Below are positions 57,639 to 64,000 of a stretch of DNA of 64,000 nt, piece after piece (position 1 is the first letter of the stretch; each line of letters starts with the position of its first letter). The notes below the pieces were generated by a model, which searched no databases, was not told the origin of the DNA, and saw nothing but the letters and a program-made list of their open reading frames with translations. Position numbers and translations under genes: made by a program. Source of the stretch: Filosporella fistucella. Lineage: Eukaryota; Ascomycota; Leotiomycetes; Helotiales. The stretch is from assembly GCA_030077755.1 (NCBI GenBank), contig JAQJZZ010000011.1, positions 372,001-436,000 of the forward strand, read 5' to 3'.

Positions 57639-60536
57639 ATGGATCGTGCAGCAGAAGCAGGACAGAGCCGCGAGGGCTTACTTAAATCATATAATCGAGG
57701 GAACAACATACCACTCCGCAAGTCCCTCGAAGATGCATACCGCTCAGAAAGCGACTCGGATATCGACGCCACCGAATTTCTCGACCGAGATCCGCTGAAC
57801 GACCACTCACAACCTCCTGTTAGAGCATACGATACCAGTATGCGTCTTGCAGCTTTACGAGCGACCTTTGCGAAACGGTCAAAATGTCTGTTGCTTTTGA
57901 TGGCGATCCTGATCATTTTTTGGTCGGTGATCGCTGGAGGGGGATTCTTTTTGTATAAGCAGAGTCCGGTGGATGGACAGAGTCCGCCGTGGTATCCTAC
58001 GCCGCCTGGAGGTACGGTATCACAATGGAGTGAGAGTTATAAGAAGGCGGAGGCGCTGGTGAAGAAAATGACCTTGCCGGAGAAGGTCAACATTACAACG
58101 GGAACTGGATGGCAGATGGGTTTGGCGGTTGGAAATACCGGACCAGCTCTCAATGTCGGATTTCCTGGATTGGCACTACAAGATGGCCCTCTTGGTCTAC
58201 GATTTGCAGATAATTCGACTGCTTTCCCTGCTGGAATTACGGTCGGCGCTACCTGGAATAAGGAGTTGATGTATTTGAGAGGAAAGGCACACGGTCAAGA
58301 AGCGCGATTGAAGGGTGTTAATATTCTTTTGGGACCATGTGTTGGACCATTAGGTAGAATGCCGGCTGGAGGAAGGAACTGGGAAGGCTTTGGATCTGAT
58401 CCTGTTTTGCAAGGGATTGCAGCAGCTCAGACGATCAAGGGTATTCAAGAAGAGGGCGTCATTGCTACAATTAAGCATTTCATTGGAAATGAGCAGGAAC
58501 ATTTCAGACAGAGTTGGGAGTGGGGTCTACCAAACGCGATGTCTTCGAATATTGATGATCGAACTCTGCACGAATTATACGGCTGGCCCTTTGGAGACTC
58601 AGTCAAGGCTGGGGTTGCTAGTGTGATGTGCAGCTACCAAATGCTGAATAATTCATATTCTTGTGGGAATTCGAAGCTCTTGAATGGTATTTTGAAGGAT
58701 GAATTAGGATTCCAAGGCTTCGTCCAGTCAGATTGGCTTGCACAAAGATCTGGTGTTGCTTCTGCACTTTCTGGTCTAGATATGAGCATGCCTGGAGATG
58801 GATTATACTGGGCGAATGGCGAATCTCTTTGGGGTCCTGAGCTGTCAAAGGCAGTTTTGAATGGCTCTCTTCCAGTTTCTCGACTCAATGATATGGTCAC
58901 TCGAGTTGTCGCTGCTTGGTACCAACTTGGCCAAGACGACGAGAAGAAATTTGACAGGAAGGGACCGAATTTTTCATCTTGGACAAATGAAGAAAAAGGA
59001 GTTATCAATCATGGAAGTCCGGATGATAAAGACGAGAAGGTTGTCAATCAGTTTATCAACGTGCAAGGCGAGGGCGAGAATGCTCATTCTATCATTGCAC
59101 GGAATGTTGCAACAGAAGGAACTGTACTTCTCAAGAATGAAGGTGGCATTCTGCCTCTCAGCAAAGATGGATGGCCTGCAAATGAGACTCATGAAATCAG
59201 CTTCCGCATTGGTGTCTTCGGAGAGGACGCTGGGGAAGGTAAAGGTCCAAACGCCTGCGCTGATCGTGGATGCAATCAAGGAACCCTCGGATCGGGTTGG
59301 GGTTCAGGAGCAGTCGAGTTTCCATATCTTATCAGTCCAATGTCCGCTTTGAAGAAAGCTTTCAACAAAGATCGAGTTTATATCACCGAGTACCCTACAA
59401 ACGTTCCACCATTCCAGCACGCTCCAGAGATTCTCATGGATCAAGATGTTTGTATCGTCTTTGCCAATGCTGATGCTGGCGAGGGCTTTCATGCAGATGA
59501 TGGTATTCGAGGTGATCGAAATGATCTCTTCCTCCAGAAGGGAGGAGATGATATGATTAAGGCTGTTGCAGATGGGTGCGGAGGAGGAACAGGTGGCACA
59601 ATCGTCGTTATTCATGCCGTCGGGCCGGTTATCGTGGACAAGTGGATCAACCATCCTAACGTCAAGGGACTCATCATGGCCAATCTGCCAGGACAGGAGA
59701 GTGGCAATGCCATTACTGATATCCTACTTGGAAACGTCAATCCCAGTGGCAAACTTCCATACACTATCGGCAAATCTCTTGATGACTATGGACCAGGAGC
59801 AAAGATTCTTTATTACGCAAATGGTGCCGTACCACAACAGACCTTCTCCGAGGGGCTCTACATAGACTATCGTCATTTCGACAAATATGGCGTTGTTCCA
59901 TCATACGAGTTCGGTTTCGGACTTTCCTACACCACCTTCGAGTACTCAAATCTTGTAGTCTCAAAGGTCCTTCCAAAATCACCACTTCCAGCTCCCCGAC
60001 CATCAGGTATCCCTGCTCCTCAATTCGAGGACGTCATCCCAGATCCAAAAGAAGCTCTCTTTCCGTCTGAGATAAGGAAGTTGAAGAAATTTGTATACCC
60101 ATACATCTCCAAAGTCTCAGACATTAAACAGGGCAAATATCCCTATCCGGATGGCTATGATGTCAAACAAACACCTTCCCCAGCCGGTGGAGACGAAGGT
60201 GGAAATCCAGATCTCTGGAATGTGTACGCAAATGTCACAGTTGATATCAAGAACACCGGATCTCGTGGTGGGAAAGAAGTTGTACAACTATATCTCAGCT
60301 ACGATGATCTGCAAGGTGAAGCTCGCAATGTCGACTTTCCAGTCAAGGTCCTTCGAGGCTTCGAAAAGATATATCTTGAGAAAGATGAGACGAAGAATGT
60401 AAGCTTCAATCTTACGAGGAGAGACTTGAGTTATTGGGATGTGGTGAAGCAGAATTGGGTTATGCCTAGTGAAGGCACATTTATTGTCAAGGTTGGAGCT
60501 AGCTCGAGGGATTTGAGGTTGACGGGATGGTATTGA
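57639..60536 (+). CDS. Membrane-anchored GH3 beta-glucosidase (BglE-like)
   Basis: Single-exon, 965 residues. It hydrolyses terminal beta-D-glucose from cello- or laminari-oligosaccharides. Unlike secreted BGLs it starts with a cytosolic tail of about 80 residues and a type II anchor at about 83-106 (CLLLLMAILIIFWSVIAGGG), so the catalytic part faces the lumen or cell exterior. GH3 N-domain marks are KVNITTGTGWQMG, GFPGLALQDGPLG, RNWEGFGSDP, KHFIGNEQEHFR and the nucleophile region GFVQSDW with Asp365. The C-domain follows (GTVLLKNEGGILPL, LPGQESGNAITDILLGNVNP), then a fibronectin-III-like domain (YEFGFGLSYTTFEYS; GGKEVVQLYLS). The layout matches Aspergillus BglE-class proteins. The Met at 57639 is the first that covers the acidic tail; the upstream sequence is in another frame. 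Confidence 0.92.
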   Translation: MDRAAEAGQSREGLLKSYNRGNNIPLRKSLEDAYRSESDSDIDATEFLDRDPLNDHSQPPVRAYDTSMRLAALRATFAKRSKCLLLLMAILIIFWSVIAGGGFFLYKQSPVDGQSPPWYPTPPGGTVSQWSESYKKAEALVKKMTLPEKVNITTGTGWQMGLAVGNTGPALNVGFPGLALQDGPLGLRFADNSTAFPAGITVGATWNKELMYLRGKAHGQEARLKGVNILLGPCVGPLGRMPAGGRNWEGFGSDPVLQGIAAAQTIKGIQEEGVIATIKHFIGNEQEHFRQSWEWGLPNAMSSNIDDRTLHELYGWPFGDSVKAGVASVMCSYQMLNNSYSCGNSKLLNGILKDELGFQGFVQSDWLAQRSGVASALSGLDMSMPGDGLYWANGESLWGPELSKAVLNGSLPVSRLNDMVTRVVAAWYQLGQDDEKKFDRKGPNFSSWTNEEKGVINHGSPDDKDEKVVNQFINVQGEGENAHSIIARNVATEGTVLLKNEGGILPLSKDGWPANETHEISFRIGVFGEDAGEGKGPNACADRGCNQGTLGSGWGSGAVEFPYLISPMSALKKAFNKDRVYITEYPTNVPPFQHAPEILMDQDVCIVFANADAGEGFHADDGIRGDRNDLFLQKGGDDMIKAVADGCGGGTGGTIVVIHAVGPVIVDKWINHPNVKGLIMANLPGQESGNAITDILLGNVNPSGKLPYTIGKSLDDYGPGAKILYYANGAVPQQTFSEGLYIDYRHFDKYGVVPSYEFGFGLSYTTFEYSNLVVSKVLPKSPLPAPRPSGIPAPQFEDVIPDPKEALFPSEIRKLKKFVYPYISKVSDIKQGKYPYPDGYDVKQTPSPAGGDEGGNPDLWNVYANVTVDIKNTGSRGGKEVVQLYLSYDDLQGEARNVDFPVKVLRGFEKIYLEKDETKNVSFNLTRRDLSYWDVVKQNWVMPSEGTFIVKVGASSRDLRLTGWY

Positions 60537-61068
60537 GACTGGTATGAAAAGGAAAGGCTTTTTGGGGACTGGTGTCGGGAGTTTGGATATTGGTATGGAA
60601 TCAGAGTGTATATTTAGATGGACAGGTAGACAGTATTGAAATGATCTAATTACTCTGCATAGATTGAAGGATGCATCGAAGTCTCGACATCTTTGTGCAC
60701 TAAGTCTACGAACAGATTCGGGGTTTGGAGCGTTGGTCGGGTGGCAGCAGAACACTCACAACCTGAAGTCTCTCATTTCATTAGATCGGATCCTGAAAAC
60801 CTATTATATTGCAGTCTTCAGCCCACTTGCACTACTTCGCAAAGCATGCTACCATTCAACTATCGTGCAAGGCACATGATAATAATACGTGGAAAGCCTC
60901 TTGGGGTTTTCCAAACTTGGGGCAGGTTCTAAGCAAGCAGTCTCCACAAAGTCAGCCTTATCCTAGACGCTCTGTCATCACTAGCTAGGATTGATAAGAT
61001 CTCCAACGAAGACGTTCCTTTTCGTCTGGCAGCTTCTCGTTGTATTTGATTATTGCTTTTGCAGAAGC
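60537..61068. other. Intergenic, 0.5 kb
   Basis: 3' flank of the GH3 gene and sequence where the missing N-terminal half of the dehydrogenase relic would be expected. I find no GroES-like zinc-binding motif here. Confidence 0.5.
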
Positions 61069-61867
61069 ATGGAATGCTCTGCGAAGCGGGGTCAGGTTGC
61101 ATCTTTACCTGAAAATACCGATTTAGCGCTTGCAGCTATGATAGACCCGTTTGCTGTGACAGCGAGAGCGGTTCTTAACGTAGGATTTAGGGATGAAGAG
61201 TGGGAAGAGGAAAGCGTGCTGGTTATTGGTGGTGGACCGATAGGGTTAGGGGTTATGTTGTGGGTGCGAGGAAATGGGGTAAACAGGTAGAAGATTGTGG
61301 TTAGTGAGCCGACGGAGAAGAGGGTTGAGAGGTGTAGAGAGGTGCCGGGGCCTGTGGTTGATTCTTTGAGAGAGGATGTTGGGAGTAGATGTAAGGAGGT
61401 GGCGGGGGAGGGTATGGATGTTGTATTTGATCGTGCGGGGATGGAAGGGGGATTGAAAGATGGATTTGAAGCGTTGAAGGGAGGGGGGACGTATATGAAC
61501 GTTACGGGGTGGATGGTGCCTGCGAGAGCCTATTTCTTGCTGAATTTTCTAATTTGCTGATGTCAATAGTTTGTTGTTCCGCAGCATCCTTTTCTGTTGA
61601 AGGAGATCACTATCAAAGCCTCATGTGCCTATACCGAAAATGACTTCAAGGAAGCTGTTGATGGGTTTTGTAAAGGTACGTTTTTGGAGAGTTGGAAAGG
61701 AGGCTTGTTAATCTGTGACAGGGTATTTTGTTGAAACCGACAAATGCATCACTGGAAGAGTTCTTCTTGAGGATGTTGTGGAAAACGCATTTGAAGAGTT
61801 GCTGTCCAATAAGGATGATCATGTCAAAATCTTGGTTTCTCCCAAGAAGGACAATTTTGGGCAATGA
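61069..61867 (+). pseudogene. Truncated zinc-type (butanediol-like) alcohol dehydrogenase relic
   Basis: The cofactor-binding half of a medium-chain dehydrogenase/reductase, most like (R,R)-butanediol or sorbitol dehydrogenases. Readable parts are LPENTDLALAAMIDPFAVTA, the Rossmann motif VLVIGGGPIGLG, IVVSEPTEKRVERC, MDVVFDRAGMEGGLKDGFEA, GGGTYMNVTGW, then across introns PFLLKEITIKASCAYTENDF and the C-terminal KILVSP. Exons: 61069-61515, 61570-61675, 61722-61867. Introns are 54 and 46 nt with phases intact (first donor is the weak gtgcct). Two defects are visible: an in-frame TAG at 61288-61290, inside the Rossmann fold after GNGVNR, and absence of the whole N-terminal GroES-like domain with its catalytic zinc ligands. 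It cannot encode an active enzyme as it stands. The otherwise good frame suggests recent loss. Confidence 0.78.
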
Positions 61868-63486
61868 ATCGAAATCGTCTTGGCCCAAAGCCCGCTGAGC
61901 TCTCTTGTTAGGGAAGTAGATACTGCCTCGATGAGACGAGTTTCGACTATCGAAACAGCTATACAAGTATCCTGGTATGACGAAATAGAGAAAACCCAAC
62001 GAGCACAATTTGAGATTCGTCTGCGTAATAACAGTCAAACCACGGAACTCCTCAGAATTGAAGCGAGGGGTGCAAGCAACTGACGAATTTGGCGTTCAGT
62101 CTTTGTTGACGATGGGAATACTGCTTCTTGTACTTCGCATCAAATTCTTGCAGAGTGGCAAGATAGATCATACCGTGACATTGAGAAGCAGAAGGTGATA
62201 CCTCCCAGTTATCACGAAGTGTGCTTGAAGCAACTACAGGTCAGGATATGTGACCAAAGCTTCTAATCACTTATGTTCTTTTGATATGTTATTGACGTGA
62301 CGTTTCTCGTTGCTAGCCACCGTTTGGTGAAGGTAATAAAGGCCCTTTCTTCTACCATAGAAAGGCTGTTTGCAATCTTGGAGGTATTGAAGAGTATCCA
62401 TTGGGTTGAGGAACGACTCCATCTTGCTGTTTAGATGTTTCCAGTTATTCTTGAAGTCATGATAAAAGGCTACAAAATAGTAGAGTGCCATTTTCATTAG
62501 CAGCACATTTGATCTGAACTTGTTCATCTCGCTTCAAATGTTCACTTGATAACCAAATCTACATTGAAGTCCAGATTGGAAGGTTGCAAATTCACAAAAC
62601 ACCTCTCACTCAAGATCTTTGATTGCATTTTCGTTTCGTGATACTTCGGACACACTTGAAACCTCAGTCGAATCGTTCCTCAATCTCAAGAACTGATCGC
62701 GGTCCTTAAAATGCTATTCAAAACATATACATGACAGTATTCTGTTTGTAAACCACCATACTCCAGAATCTGTCTTGCAACTTGCAACTTGAAGACTAAT
62801 ATGACAGCGTTATGACGCATCACTATCAGCATGAAAGTCGAAACTGCCACGAGCTCAAAGCTTTTGAGCAGCTTCAATTATGACTAAACGAAAACGTACT
62901 GAATTGTAAAGCGAAGAACTATAGAACTTTTCCAACGATATCTACCGCACGGCCCGAACGGAAACAACTCCCTTTTCCCAGGCCCATCTCGGTATATGTG
63001 AACAATAAGGAGGCGAATCACTTGATCGGCTGTCTCCTCCCGATGCAGTCCACTTAGAAGAAAGGTTGCGGATGTGAACTTCCGACGAAATCCAGATCTC
63101 AAGCCCTGTAAATCCACCTTGCGAGCATTGCTGAACTGAAGATGACCAAACATCTACCCAAAAGGGCATTGATTGGAACCCGAAACCATGATTCACTCCG
63201 CTGCCATCTGCCTTTTTACTCCGAACCTTTCTCGGTCCCGAAAGAAGGTCTCAAAGTCTGCAACACGATATCGGAAATAGCGTCATGGATCCAAAGATTG
63301 ACGCGAAACTCCCTGACTGCCGTCCTTCCCGCACTAGCCGCCTGATCAAGCTTCTGCCAGACAGAAGACCTAGCCTCTTTCGTCGTTGCAGATGCGCGCT
63401 TCAATGTTGGTTAAAGATGGGGGCATGTCCCTCGAGGACATGGATTTGGGGACAAGCAAATACTGCTGCAGACTCTGCGAGTAGCC
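61868..63486. other. 1.6 kb gene-poor interval
   Basis: Plus strand 61880-62265 reads as coding-like sequence (around SWYDEIEKTQRAQFEIRLRN, then about HQILAEWQDRSYRDIEKQK), joinable only through a roughly 30-nt intron, so it is probably a relic beside the dehydrogenase fragment. The rest shows nothing. The last few hundred bases are the MFS promoter. Confidence 0.35.
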
Positions 63487-64000
63487 ATGTCTACACGGCC
63501 ATCGATATCGAGTTCAGAGCGAGAACGAGAGCTGTGGGATAATGCTCCTACGCCACCAAATGACGAGGAGAATGTTCTGCCGAGGGAGAAAACAGAAAAG
63601 GGAAAGGATCCAAATATTGTTGATTGGGATGGACCAGATGATAAATTGAATCCGAGGAATTGGACGACGTTATATAAATCTTGGATCACATTTCAGTTGG
63701 GAATGTTGGCACTTGCCGCAAGCCTGGGATCGAGTATAATTGCTCCAGCGGAACCAGAAATATCAAAATATGCTGGTGTTGGTAGAGAGATTTCGGTATT
63801 AGTTATATCTCTATTTGTGTAAGCGAATCGATGCACTCTGAGAATATGGATGGAGCTGACGATGTCTAACAGTCTCGGATTTGCCTTCGGACCACTATGT
63901 TGGGCTCCACTATCAGAGATATGGGGCAGAAGGGTATCGATGTTGCCAGCTATGGTTGTTCTCGGATTATTCTCCATCGGTACAGCTGTAGCAAAGAACC
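63487..64000 (+). CDS. MFS drug:H+ antiporter-like transporter, N-terminal part (cut by window edge)
   Basis: Start of a major facilitator superfamily transporter of the fungal DHA1 (12-helix) type. Model: exon 1 63487-63818, 54-nt intron 63819-63872 (gtaagc...gtctaacag), exon 2 from 63873 to the edge; phases agree. About 50 charged cytosolic residues end in the signature VDWDGPDDKLNPRNW that precedes helix 1 in these transporters. Helix 1 is ITFQLGMLALAASLGSSIIA, followed by EISVLVISLFVLGFAFGPLC and a motif-A-like loop WAPLSEIWGRR. Relatives export drugs, polyamines or secondary metabolites at the plasma membrane; the substrate is unknown. Only about 153 residues are visible. Confidence 0.85.

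Noticed and set aside
58861..59352. Plus-strand 163-codon frame inside the GH3 gene
   Set aside because: Shadow of the GH3 exon in another phase; the GH3 frame is intact across it.

Overview
The window looks like nuclear DNA of a filamentous ascomycete. The genes are split by short GT-AG introns, mostly 44-65 nt, intergenic spaces run to several kb, and the protein set is typical of a plant-associated mould: GH92, GH3, GH16, a GT2 of the ZtGT2 type, GT69, fasciclin and ferritin-like secreted proteins. The style fits Leotiomycetes/Helotiales (Botrytis/Sclerotinia-like), but that placement is inference. I saw no rRNA, tRNA, intact transposon or CRISPR.

Layout. 0-6 kb: 5' part of a secreted GH92 alpha-mannosidase (minus, cut by the left edge), a small Cys-rich zinc-module protein (minus), and a GT69/CMT1-type mannosyltransferase (plus). 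6-20 kb: an uncertain Arg-rich/acidic protein (minus), a secreted ferritin-like Rds1/LsdA-type protein (plus), a small three-exon hypothetical gene (plus) and an MFS transporter (minus). 20-27.4 kb: an SGNH-esterase-like type II membrane protein (minus) divergent from a predicted beta-propeller type II membrane protein (plus), a membrane-tethered protein with seven Cys modules (plus), and a single-pass surface protein with a Cys-rich ectodomain (minus). 27.4-32.8 kb: gene-poor, with coding-like fragments and one possible small gene. 32.8-41 kb: a GPI-type fasciclin protein and a five-exon GT2 glycosyltransferase with an 8-nt microexon (both minus). 41-48.8 kb: mostly non-coding, with one unresolved coding-like patch. 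48.9-50.3 kb: membrane-anchored GH16 glucanase (minus). 50.3-57.6 kb: gene desert with simple repeats. 57.6-60.5 kb: membrane-anchored GH3 beta-glucosidase (plus). 61-62 kb: truncated, stop-containing zinc-type alcohol dehydrogenase relic. 63.5 kb to the right edge: start of a DHA1-like MFS transporter.

Together, most recognisable genes act at the cell surface or in the secretory pathway on glycans: mannan trimming, mannosyl transfer, beta-glucan hydrolysis, surface polysaccharide synthesis and adhesion. They are dispersed on both strands, so this is local enrichment rather than a proven cluster. The least understood items are the seven-module Cys protein, the beta-propeller protein and the SGNH-like protein that seems to lack canonical catalytic residues. 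Splice sites were placed by eye from GT/AG signals, phase and family continuity. Regions called empty may still hold multi-exon genes.
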